Positions 53,762-62,114 of a stretch of DNA of 64,000 nucleotides are shown here, piece after piece. Under the pieces are notes generated by a model, which saw nothing but the letters and a program-made list of their open reading frames with translations, was not told the origin of the DNA and did not search any database. How positions within the stretch are numbered: position 1 is the stretch's first letter; each line of letters starts with the position of its first letter. The translations under genes were made by a program, and so were the position numbers. The stretch comes from Candidatus Cloacimonetes bacterium 4572_55. Its GTDB lineage: Bacteria > 4572-55. The stretch is from assembly GCA_002084765.1 (NCBI GenBank), contig NBMB01000005.1, forward strand, positions 1 to 64,000, in the 5' to 3' direction.

Positions 53762-55003
53762 TTAAATAAAGATATATTCAGTAAAATGCCCTCTCATACA
53801 GTGGTTCGAGCTTAACGCGGCTCCATAACTTCCCGCGTTCAAGAATGCCAGATAATCGCCTTCTCTGACTTCAGGCAGCCGAACATTTTCTGCGAATATA
53901 TCCAGTCCTTCGTTGATGTTTCCGGCAATCGTATAATTTCGATAACTCTCTGTCGATTCTTCACTTGGGTTAGACCGACGTTTGATCGGCGCGATGATCA
54001 ACGGCAGTTTGTAATACGCGGGTTCATTATGAATATTAAATCCGCCGTCTACGCCGATAAACAATACATCTCTTTTCTTCTCCACCATCCCGACCTGTAG
54101 CGTCATCACTCCGGAATCCCGCACCAGAAAGTCGCCGGGTTCGACTATGACCCGGAAGGGATAGGAACCGAGCTTTTCAGATATCACCGCGGCCCATGCA
54201 TCCAAATCCAACGGATGATCCGCCTCGACTAACGGTGTGCCGAGACCGCCGCCGATATTGACATAATCTATATCCGGGCATTTTTCCAGAAACCAATTGA
54301 ATTGGTCAAAAATCCGCTCCAAAGTTGGTAGTTGGGGCGTGAGGTACCCAGACCCGCTATGAAAATGCAATCCTTGGACGACCATACCTTCTCTGCGCGC
54401 TACTTCCAGAGCTTCTTCGAACCGATCTTGATAAATGCCAAATTTAGTCGTTTTTTTTCCGGCATAATACAACATCTGGTTATAGCCGATACCCACGCCC
54501 ACATTGACACGAATGCCGATATTCCGACCCGGACAAACTTTTGCCAACATCCGAATCGCGCGGATCGAGCCGCAATTGATCACGATTTTCGGGTATCTTT
54601 TTAATATCTCCAAGTCCCGATCAGAAATCGATACGCCAGTAAAGGAAATATCCTCCTCCCGAAAATCGAGCTGAAGTGCCTGAAGCGTCTCTCCGGGGGA
54701 GCAGACATCCATGCCGCATAAGCCAAATATTTTTATTGCAGTAAGAAGAGGGATAGATCGATTTGCTTTCATTGCATACAATATTTTATACGATATGCCC
54801 TGATTCGAGAGTGCTTTGTGTAAAGACTCCAGTTTTTCTTTGACTCGCTTGGCACTGTACATAAAAAAGGGCGTGTCCGTGACAACGGCGTGGCGAAACA
54901 GATTTCGACCGTCATAAAAAAGAATATTATCGCGATAATGAAGATCATCCCTCTCCCACCAGAGTCGCTTTCGTAAAGAAGAATTTTCCATTTCAAAGCT
55001 CAA
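53762..55003 (-). CDS. PLP fold-III decarboxylase (diaminopimelate/ornithine decarboxylase-like)
   Basis: Enzyme of 413 residues with the alanine-racemase-type barrel. The PLP lysine is in YAMKAN, HFHSGSG and YVNIGGGLG bind the cofactor phosphate, VEPGDFLVRDSG and, near the C-terminus, AGNINEGLD and FLNAGSYGAA follow. The pattern covers diaminopimelate, ornithine and related decarboxylases, so the product is lysine or a di/polyamine; the usual CESxD active-site block is replaced by AGNINEGLD, hinting at another substrate. The TTG start has AGGAT about eight bases upstream. Its neighbours are a methyltransferase gene and a transporter gene. Confidence 0.85.
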   Translation of the reverse strand: MSFEMENSSLRKRLWWERDDLHYRDNILFYDGRNLFRHAVVTDTPFFMYSAKRVKEKLESLHKALSNQGISYKILYAMKANRSIPLLTAIKIFGLCGMDVCSPGETLQALQLDFREEDISFTGVSISDRDLEILKRYPKIVINCGSIRAIRMLAKVCPGRNIGIRVNVGVGIGYNQMLYYAGKKTTKFGIYQDRFEEALEVARREGMVVQGLHFHSGSGYLTPQLPTLERIFDQFNWFLEKCPDIDYVNIGGGLGTPLVEADHPLDLDAWAAVISEKLGSYPFRVIVEPGDFLVRDSGVMTLQVGMVEKKRDVLFIGVDGGFNIHNEPAYYKLPLIIAPIKRRSNPSEESTESYRNYTIAGNINEGLDIFAENVRLPEVREGDYLAFLNAGSYGAALSSNHCMRGHFTEYIFI

Positions 55004-55041
55004 GTTGAGTATCCTACGATAAGATGAGAAAAATTATTCCA

Positions 55042-55791
55042 CTAAGGCTTGGTCGCAGTCAAGAACATCATCCCGTGATACCCGTGACCCTCTTCCGCTG
55101 GCATAGTATTGATTTGAATATCGACATACTTCATGTGAGCCAAGTATCTGCCCATCTTTTCTTCATCGACCGGAAGAACCGGAAAATTTAGGTCCCCGAT
55201 ATTGTAATAATGCGCGTTCTTGACCAAAGACATTATCAGAGTTCCACCGCGTCGAAGCAGCCCTGTCACGTTTTCCAGAACCTGCAAAAATACGGACTCT
55301 TTATCCGTAACGCTTTCGAGGCAAAAATTGGAGGCGATTATGTCAAAATTTTGCATCCTCAGCGGATCAAGGGGATTATCAAGAAGCACGTTACAAGGAA
55401 TGACGCGTTTGATTTTTCGACGAAGTCGCTCTTTCATTTCCTTTATTGTCAGGGTAGAATCCTTTTTTCTCTCCAATTCCCACACAAATCGAAAAAAGAT
55501 ATCCCAGTTAAATGCGCCGTTCTTGTTTTCAACCCAATTCTCCACTTCCTTCCGGTTGACGTCCAGAAACTCGGAGAATGTGATGTGCCGCACTTTTGCA
55601 CCCGCGCTTATTAGTTGATAAATTGTAGGTCCCCCCCCGATTTCGAGATATTCGGGAATCTCTTTATCAAATTTTTCAAACGCGCCGTGAAAGTGGGTGA
55701 GAAGATATTCGTTTCCATTATAAATAGTCGAATAATATTCACGAAGATAGCCAATTTGCGAAAATTGACTGAGATCATACGTAACTTCCAT
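55042..55791 (-). CDS. NNMT/PNMT/TEMT-family N-methyltransferase
   Basis: SAM-dependent methyltransferase of 249 residues. IGYLREYYSTIYNG, LEIGGGPTIYQLISAG, DVNRKEVENWVENKNGAFNW, WELERKKDSTL and RVIPCNVLLDNPLDP follow the pattern of nicotinamide, phenylethanolamine and thioether N/S-methyltransferases, a family best known from animals and rare in bacteria. These enzymes methylate amines, pyridines or thioethers; here the neighbouring decarboxylase could supply the amine (inference). It is the first gene of the nine-gene minus-strand locus. Confidence 0.85.
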   Translation of the reverse strand: MEVTYDLSQFSQIGYLREYYSTIYNGNEYLLTHFHGAFEKFDKEIPEYLEIGGGPTIYQLISAGAKVRHITFSEFLDVNRKEVENWVENKNGAFNWDIFFRFVWELERKKDSTLTIKEMKERLRRKIKRVIPCNVLLDNPLDPLRMQNFDIIASNFCLESVTDKESVFLQVLENVTGLLRRGGTLIMSLVKNAHYYNIGDLNFPVLPVDEEKMGRYLAHMKYVDIQINTMPAEEGHGYHGMMFLTATKP

Positions 55792-55882
55792 CTTAAAATT
55801 CTAATCCCCATGCCTTCTTAAGGCAATAAAAATTGTTGGACTCATAGATGCTACTACCATGAATCGTAAATTTTGACTTAAT

Positions 55883-56608
55883 TTAGAAATGAACGCCTAG
55901 AACAATATTGCTCTCTTCAAGATCAGGATTCCATATCCAGGAGGCAGAAATCGGAAGAGAAAATTTGTCACTGATCTCAATATTTTTTCTTGCAGTTAAG
56001 CCGACATTGGTTATCGTCGCCTCTTTTGTGCCGTACGTACCGCTACCGTACCATGACGTGCTTTCGCCCAACGATCCGCCGATGTGCATATATAACCCCA
56101 CGCCATTAACGTCAAGAGAATAACCTAACTCAGCATAAGCGGAATTATCCTCGTCGTTGTATACATTCATGGCGAACAACAGATGAAACAAGCCGGAATA
56201 TTCGAATGCCGCCTCGATAGTATGCCCTCCGTAACCGTCGCCGTCCACGAAAGTTGGGTCTGTGTCTTCCTTAAAATCAGCGAAACTTCCGCCTAACTTC
56301 CCGTAATAAATATCGAGTAACGTCATAGTGACGGAATTGCTCTTATTTAAAGAGTGGGTGTAACTGATAGAAAAATCATTTTCTTCTGTGCCGATGTTCG
56401 GATCCAAGGCATAAGCTCCCCAGACGCCGGCTGTAAATCCACCAGTCGTATAACTTGCCCACGGATGAAAATGCGCGGCGTTTCCTTGATTAATTCCGCG
56501 CCATAGATAGCGACTCATCAAGTCTGCTCCGACGTCTAATTGTGCGTAAACAGACGAGCTAAATAAAACTACAATTGCTAAAATCGCAAAAAAAACAATC
56601 TTCTTCAT
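55883..56608 (-). CDS. TorF-like outer-membrane porin (Gcw_chp family)
   Basis: Beta-barrel protein of 241 residues with signal peptide (1-22, ending SSVYAQ). The first strand DLMSRYLWRGINQG followed by HFHPWASY matches the TorF/Gcw_chp pattern (SRYVWRG), and the C-terminus ends GVHF as barrels do. ATG 56608 is used because AAGGA lies seven bases upstream and a signal peptide follows at once; a frame to 56665 adds 19 unlikely residues. It is minus strand, 91 bp before the nine-gene locus, and may be co-regulated with it. Confidence 0.8.
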   Translation of the reverse strand: MKKIVFFAILAIVVLFSSSVYAQLDVGADLMSRYLWRGINQGNAAHFHPWASYTTGGFTAGVWGAYALDPNIGTEENDFSISYTHSLNKSNSVTMTLLDIYYGKLGGSFADFKEDTDPTFVDGDGYGGHTIEAAFEYSGLFHLLFAMNVYNDEDNSAYAELGYSLDVNGVGLYMHIGGSLGESTSWYGSGTYGTKEATITNVGLTARKNIEISDKFSLPISASWIWNPDLEESNIVLGVHF

Positions 56609-56914
56609 CAACCATTCCTTTTCTTTAAATAAGTTAAGACAGCTAAAATAATTAAGACAACCCAAATTTAAATTTTAAAAAACGTGTTCAAACCGATAAC
56701 TTCGATAACGATAGTGCGCTTAAAGATCATTTTACCTCTGATTTTACATGAATTTGCTCAAGCTAAAAATTTAGATTGCATTAAAATAGATAAAGGTCAT
56801 ATATTTTGCAATGAATTTCATTAAAAATCTAGGTAAGTATAGCGATTTTTCAGGAAAATTTGGATTTAATATAAAAATATTTTTTTTTAATTTTTAAAAA
56901 AGGCGGCTTGATAT
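56609..56914. other. AT-rich divergent intergenic region
   Basis: Spacer between the minus-strand porin and the plus-strand EndoQ-UvrD gene. It is strongly AT-rich. A direct repeat CGATAAC-TT-CGATAAC (56694-56709) lies about 90 bp upstream of the porin start and could be an operator. No clear -35/-10 pair, RNA or frame is recognised. Confidence 0.4.
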
Positions 56915-59900
56915 ATGAGATTTATTGCAGATTTACATATCCATTCTCATTTTTCAAGGGCGACCGGAAAAAATCTGAATCCGGAGCAGCTTGATTATCG
57001 AGCAAGATTAAAAGGGGTGACCGTTGTCGGCTCGGGAGATTTTACGCATCCCGGTTGGCTGAGCGAGCTGAAGGAGAAATTGGAGCCAGCTGGGCCGGGT
57101 CTGTATGCGTTAAAATCGGATTATAGACAGGAAACCGGTATCCCGGCTTTTGCCGCTTCCCGCTGTCCTGTTCGATTTTTGCTGACTGCGGAGATCAGTT
57201 GTATCTATAAAAAAAGGGACAAAGTTCGCAAGGCGCACCACCTCCTTTTTGCGCCAGATTTTGCCGCTGCTGAGAGATTTCAATCCAAATTGTCCCGTCG
57301 GGAGTTCAACATCGCTTCCGACGGACGACCGATTTTGGGAATGGATTCCCGAGACCTTCTGGATATGACGCTCACGATATCGGATCGCGCGCTTTTTATC
57401 CCGGCTCATATCTGGACGCCCTGGTTCTCCGTCCTTGGCTCTAAGTCGGGATTTGACAGCATAAGAGAGTGCTTTGAAGATCTGGCGGATCACATCTACG
57501 CTGTGGAAACCGGGCTCTCCACAGATCCGCCCATGCACTGGATGTGCAGTTTTTTAGACCCGTACACGTTGATCTCCAACTCGGACGCGCATTCGCCGGA
57601 AAAGTTGGGACGCAACGCCAATATTTTCCAAACCGATCTGGATTACGACGCGATTGTCTCCGCGATCAAAACCGGTGATCCGAACCGCTTCGGTGGCACC
57701 ATCGATCTCTTCCCGCAAGAGGGGAAATATCACTACGACGGGCATCGAAAGTGCGGTATCTGCTGGGACCCGGTCGAGACGCTTCGGCATGATGAGATTT
57801 GTCCCGCTTGCGGCAAGCCGGTCACTGTCGGCGTGATGAACCGTATTGCGCAGTTGTCGGATCGCCCTCATAAAAAAGAGCGCGCAAACCGATTGCCTTT
57901 TCGCTCTATTATAACCCTGAAGGATATTTTATCCGAGATTCTCGGAGTCGGTCCCACGAGCAAAAGGGTGGACAGAGCATACCATGTTCTGCTGCAGAAA
58001 CTGGGATCGGAACTTTCCATTTTGTTGGATATCTCTCTTGACGAAATCAAAAGAAAGGGTGGGGAAATCCTCGCGGAAGCCGTGACCCGGATGCGAGAAC
58101 GTCAGGTTTACGTCAGGGAAGGATTCGACGGAGAATTTGGAAAAATTCAGGTGTTCCGACCCGGAGAATCGCGCGATAAGAGGCGATACAATCCGCTTGA
58201 ATTCGCTTCTGGATCATTGTTCAAGGCGCGCGCCGCAGCGAATCATCCACACGGTCATGAAACTTTCCAGAAACGCGCTCCAAAACGGAAATTTCTCAAT
58301 TTTTCTCTGGATGAATACAGACGGCTAAAGGGCGGATTGTCAAAATTAGAAGAGAATCTGGAGGTCTATAAGACCGAATATCACCCCAATACTGACCAGC
58401 GGCGATCAATCGATCAAAGGGAGGGGTCCGCATTGATTTTGGCTGGACCCGGAACCGGTAAAACCTATCTTTTGACGAGACGCATAGCCAGCTTGATCCA
58501 GTCGGGACACGCGATCCCAGAACAAATTTTGGCCATCACATTTACCAACAAAGCCGCTGACGCGCTACAGCGACGGCTTATTCCTTTGCTCGACGAGTCC
58601 AGGCCCAGACCTATGGTCGGCACCTTCCACCGCTTTGGTCTTTCCCTCTTGCGAGCGAATTCCGAGAGAGCGGGACGATCCAAAGACGCGGCTGTGATTG
58701 ATCAGGGCGACACACATTGGTTGCTGCGGTATCGTCTTGACAAGAGCGATCGGGAGGCAACGCGAGCGAGTCGATGGATCCGTAGCACCAAACAGCGGCT
58801 TTTGGCTGCGAACCAAATCGACGACCCGGATCAGGCAAGCCTTTTTGATCGATACGAGCGATTGTTGGCCGAGCTGAATCTTTATGATTTCGACGATCTG
58901 ATCTATCATCCGGCTCTTATGCTCGCCTCTTCTCCCGAACTTTTGCGGCAATATCGAGAAAAATATCAATGGATTTTGGTCGATGAATATCAAGACGTCA
59001 ATTATGCCCAGTATCAATTGATCCGCTTGTTGACCCCGGGTGAAAATCCCAATCTGACCACGATCGGCGATCCAAATCAGGCTATCTATGGTTTTCGTGG
59101 AGCCGATCCTGCGTTTATCCATCGCTTTATGACCGATTATCCCGAAGCCGTCCGGTACGGACTCCATCAGAGCTACCGCTGTTCCGACCGCATACTCAGG
59201 GGGTCTCGAAGTGTGTTGCAGAAAGATGGGGGTCACGAAAATACGCAAGAGTTGAAGGGGATGACGACCGGTCCGAGAATCCGTATGGTCCCGCATAAGA
59301 CCGACAAAAGCGAGGCTGAGTTTGTCGCACGGGAGATTGAGCGCATGATCGGAGGAGTGGGTTTTTTCTCACTGGATAGCGGCGTCAGTTCCGGGGAGTC
59401 GGAGGACGGAATCGAGAGCTTTTCCGATTTTGCGATTCTCTGTCGAACCCATCATCAGATAGACCCTGTGACAAAAGCCCTGCGCGATCACAACATTCCT
59501 TATCAGGCGATTGGCAGTGATCCTTTTTTCCGTCAAGAACCAATAAAATCGGTGATCGACATGCTGAGATTTTCGTATGATCCGAGCCAAAAATTCCTGC
59601 GGGATCGGCTCCGGCAACAGTTAAGCCCTTTCCAGATGGAGCGACTCCTGGACATGAAAGACGCCTCTTTGCTCGTTTGGATAAAGCGAATCATAGATCA
59701 AATTTTTTCGGAAACACAAGCCAAAAAACCGATTCCGTTCAGCAATCTTTTGCAGTTATGCCGAGATTATGATGATGATGATGATAAGAATATCTCCGGC
59801 TTTATCGACTTGATTGCTTTTGGTTCTGGCGTTGATCTGTACCAACCCAGAGCCGAGCGGGTCAGCGTGATGACACTTCACGCCTCAAAAGGTTTGGAAT

Positions 59901-60202
59901 TTTCCGCGGTTTTTATAATCGGCTGCGAGGAGGGTTTGATCCCATATTCTCTTTTTAAAAAATTTGAAAAAGAAAATGCGCATAAAAATGAGGAGCAGAG
60001 ATTGTTATATGTCGGCATGACCCGCGCCAGGCAATTTTTATATTTATCTCACTGTGAAAAAAGAATGATTCACGGACGAGAATATCATCTTTCTCGAAGC
60101 TCTTTCTTAGATCAAATTGGAGAGAATTTGGTTGAAAATCGGACGATAAACCTTCCCAAAAAAGAGCAAAATAGAAGCAAGCAATTGCCGTTAAAATTTT
60201 GA
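56915..60202 (+). CDS. Endonuclease Q-like PHP nuclease fused to UvrD-type helicase
   Basis: Protein of 1095 residues. Residues 1-415 match the EndoQ PHP nuclease: DLHIHSHFS, GSGDFTHPGW, TAEISCIY, PAHIWTPW, ISNSDAHSPEKLG and a zinc finger CGIC...CPAC. EndoQ cuts 5' of deaminated bases and abasic sites. After a linker, residues 490-1090 form a UvrD/Rep helicase: Walker A AGPGTGKT (about 510-517), LVDEYQDVN, GDPNQAIYGFRGAD, TLHASKGLEF and LLYVGMTRA. The fusion would couple incision to strand displacement. All motifs look intact. Confidence 0.9.
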   Translation: MRFIADLHIHSHFSRATGKNLNPEQLDYRARLKGVTVVGSGDFTHPGWLSELKEKLEPAGPGLYALKSDYRQETGIPAFAASRCPVRFLLTAEISCIYKKRDKVRKAHHLLFAPDFAAAERFQSKLSRREFNIASDGRPILGMDSRDLLDMTLTISDRALFIPAHIWTPWFSVLGSKSGFDSIRECFEDLADHIYAVETGLSTDPPMHWMCSFLDPYTLISNSDAHSPEKLGRNANIFQTDLDYDAIVSAIKTGDPNRFGGTIDLFPQEGKYHYDGHRKCGICWDPVETLRHDEICPACGKPVTVGVMNRIAQLSDRPHKKERANRLPFRSIITLKDILSEILGVGPTSKRVDRAYHVLLQKLGSELSILLDISLDEIKRKGGEILAEAVTRMRERQVYVREGFDGEFGKIQVFRPGESRDKRRYNPLEFASGSLFKARAAANHPHGHETFQKRAPKRKFLNFSLDEYRRLKGGLSKLEENLEVYKTEYHPNTDQRRSIDQREGSALILAGPGTGKTYLLTRRIASLIQSGHAIPEQILAITFTNKAADALQRRLIPLLDESRPRPMVGTFHRFGLSLLRANSERAGRSKDAAVIDQGDTHWLLRYRLDKSDREATRASRWIRSTKQRLLAANQIDDPDQASLFDRYERLLAELNLYDFDDLIYHPALMLASSPELLRQYREKYQWILVDEYQDVNYAQYQLIRLLTPGENPNLTTIGDPNQAIYGFRGADPAFIHRFMTDYPEAVRYGLHQSYRCSDRILRGSRSVLQKDGGHENTQELKGMTTGPRIRMVPHKTDKSEAEFVAREIERMIGGVGFFSLDSGVSSGESEDGIESFSDFAILCRTHHQIDPVTKALRDHNIPYQAIGSDPFFRQEPIKSVIDMLRFSYDPSQKFLRDRLRQQLSPFQMERLLDMKDASLLVWIKRIIDQIFSETQAKKPIPFSNLLQLCRDYDDDDDKNISGFIDLIAFGSGVDLYQPRAERVSVMTLHASKGLEFSAVFIIGCEEGLIPYSLFKKFEKENAHKNEEQRLLYVGMTRARQFLYLSHCEKRMIHGREYHLSRSSFLDQIGENLVENRTINLPKKEQNRSKQLPLKF

Positions 60203-60547
60203 AAAAGTTGATCGGTTTCAACCTGATTTTCGAAAAAGTTCTGTACACCGAAAAGTGGGCATTTGCACGCGCCTCTTGGAATTATTCGTCAATAGAATTT
60301 CCACAAGAATTTACTTGAAGTGGTTTTTATAACTATTTTTTTTGTTTTGATATGACATAATACTTCTTAAAGTAATTTCTTAAGAAAATCCGCTTATGAT
60401 TTAACAAGAAAGCAATTAACCCATCAGTCATTTATATTTCGTTTTATTTTATAGCACTTTTTAGTCGAAAAGCAATGAAAGAAAATTCTTTAATTTTAAG
60501 CGAACGGTAAGACTTAAGGTCATTCTTGAAGTGAATCAAATTTTTGC
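60203..60547. other. AT-rich spacer upstream of the division cluster
   Basis: Non-coding, AT-rich. No mraZ gene is present, although mraZ often precedes rsmH. A weak match to the repeat end (GGAATTATTCGTC at 60278) is all that is seen. Confidence 0.45.
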
Positions 60548-60576
60548 TTGACAAAGCAAGCAGTTAGCTATAAAAT
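60548..60576 (+). promoter_or_regulatory. Sigma-70-like promoter for rsmH-ftsL-ftsI
   Basis: TTGACA (60548-60553) and TAAAAT (60571-60576) separated by exactly 17 bases, 94 bp upstream of the rsmH start and on the same strand. Confidence 0.7.
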
Positions 60577-60586
60577 GTCTTATCAA

Positions 60587-60613
60587 GTGGAAGAATATCG
60601 ATAATTCTCCCAC
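60587..60613. promoter_or_regulatory. Palindrome at the predicted transcript start of the division operon
   Basis: GTGGAAGAAT (60587-60596) and ATTCTCCCAC (60604-60613) pair at 9 of 10 positions around a 7-base centre. It lies 10 bases after the -10 box, so it could be a repressor operator or a hairpin at the 5' end of the mRNA. Confidence 0.5.
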
Positions 60614-60669
60614 TATGAGGGATATTTGAGGAAAAAAGATAGAGGAGAGGGCGTTCCGGCGAGGAATAT

Positions 60670-61614
60670 ATGGCTATGATAGAAAACGGCTTCCACCAGC
60701 CGGTATTGGTGGACAAAGTAATCGAATTCCTGAACCTCGAGACTGGCAAGGTGTACATGGACGCCACGGTCGGAGGAGGAGGACATGCCGGGGCGATTCT
60801 GTCTGAGTGCGGTCCGTTTGGCGAAGTGATCTGCATCGATCGGGATCCCCACGCTATTGAGGCGGCGAGAAAATGGCTGACCCGCTTTCCGGAAAGCCGC
60901 TATCAGTTAATTCAACGGAACTTTTCTCATCTCACCGAAGTTCTTTCTGAACTTCAGACCCCCCGCGTGGACGGAGTGCTTTTTGATCTCGGAGTCTCGT
61001 CGTTTCAAATTAATGAGGCCGAAAGAGGTTTCTCTTTTGACAACGACGGCGCGCCTCTGGATATGCGAATGAGCCCATCAATCGAAGTAACCGCCCGAGA
61101 CTTAGTTAACGATTCGGGAACCAGCGAGCTTGCCCACATTTTTCGTAAATACGGTGAAGAAAACCATTCATATAAAATCGCCCGAGCTATTGAACAGGCT
61201 CGGAAGACACGCCCTATCGAGACAAGCGGAGACCTTATCAAAGTGATCGAGCGGGTGACAAGTGGAACCGATATTGTTAAAACAAAAGCGCGGATATTCC
61301 AAGCGTTGCGTATCCAAGTCAATAACGAACTGGACGCGCTGAAAGTCGCGCTGAAACAAGCGGTTGATTGTTTAAATCCCGGCGGACGGATAGTCGTTAT
61401 CTCTTATCACTCTTTGGAGGATCGGATTGTGAAAAATTTCTTCAGAGATATGGAGAGAGGCTGCACCTGTCCGCCGGATTTTCCTTATTGCGTCTGCAAC
61501 GGAACTCAGAAATTGTCGATTTTGACGCGCAAATTAGTTCGTCCCGCCGCGAAAGAGATCAAACAGAATTCACGATCGCGTAGCGCAAAACTGAGAGCCG
61601 CGAAACGAATCTGA
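60670..61614 (+). CDS. rsmH: 16S rRNA (cytosine(1402)-N4)-methyltransferase RsmH
   Basis: Methylates C1402 of 16S rRNA; also called MraW. FHQPVLVDKVIEFL, the SAM-binding YMDATVGGGGHAG, GVLFDLGVSSFQINEAERGFSF, DMRMSP, VISYHSLEDRIVKNFF and the C-terminal RSRSAKLRAAKR are all typical. The 314 residues are normal. Two in-frame ATGs (60670, 60676) follow GAGGA; the second has better spacing. It starts the division cluster, with ftsL and ftsI downstream. Confidence 0.96.
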   Translation: MAMIENGFHQPVLVDKVIEFLNLETGKVYMDATVGGGGHAGAILSECGPFGEVICIDRDPHAIEAARKWLTRFPESRYQLIQRNFSHLTEVLSELQTPRVDGVLFDLGVSSFQINEAERGFSFDNDGAPLDMRMSPSIEVTARDLVNDSGTSELAHIFRKYGEENHSYKIARAIEQARKTRPIETSGDLIKVIERVTSGTDIVKTKARIFQALRIQVNNELDALKVALKQAVDCLNPGGRIVVISYHSLEDRIVKNFFRDMERGCTCPPDFPYCVCNGTQKLSILTRKLVRPAAKEIKQNSRSRSAKLRAAKRI

Positions 61615-61638
61615 CGGAAAAAAAAACGGAGTTGTCAC

Positions 61639-62094
61639 ATGTCAAAGGTATATTATTCATCAATGCGGGAACGCCCTCTGGAAATGGAGGAAGAAAGAAC
61701 GCCGCAAAGTGGAGTCGCAGTTTATGGCTATCTCATTCTATTATTTAGTATAGCCATTCTGTTGATCACCTATATCTGGGAATACCATCAGGTTATGGAT
61801 ATATCGGATCAGATCCGTCAATCCGGTATACAAACGACCCGTTTACAGGAAATGAATCACACAATGATCGTTGAGATCGCGGGGCTTTCCACTCGTAGCC
61901 GCGTCCAACGCATGGCTTCCCAAGGATCAAACCTTGCCTATCCACAACCGGAATATGTGATCTGGAGCCAAAATTCTCGCGACCGATTCAGAGATTTTGA
62001 CAACAAGAGCGGCTCTTTCCTGGCAGGCGCGGGGGATTGGCTGACTCAATTCTTGTCAACTCGCTCTGTCGAAGCCAATAGCGAAAATAAATAA
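61639..62094 (+). CDS. ftsL: FtsL-like cell division protein
   Basis: Small bitopic protein of 151 residues: short cytoplasmic N-terminus, one membrane helix (about 33-53), then a short coiled coil (about 55-95) with LQEMNHTMIVEIAGLSTRSRVQRMA, as in FtsL. It joins FtsB and FtsQ to recruit FtsW/FtsI. The sequence is weakly conserved in the family, so the call rests on topology and position between rsmH and ftsI. GGAG precedes the ATG. Confidence 0.8.
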   Translation: MSKVYYSSMRERPLEMEEERTPQSGVAVYGYLILLFSIAILLITYIWEYHQVMDISDQIRQSGIQTTRLQEMNHTMIVEIAGLSTRSRVQRMASQGSNLAYPQPEYVIWSQNSRDRFRDFDNKSGSFLAGAGDWLTQFLSTRSVEANSENK

Positions 62095-62114
62095 TTAACT
62101 CGTTGCCTATTTAT

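Noticed and set aside
58565..59296. 243-residue minus-strand frame inside the EndoQ-UvrD gene
   Set aside because: Antisense to intact helicase motifs; no start signal or family resemblance.
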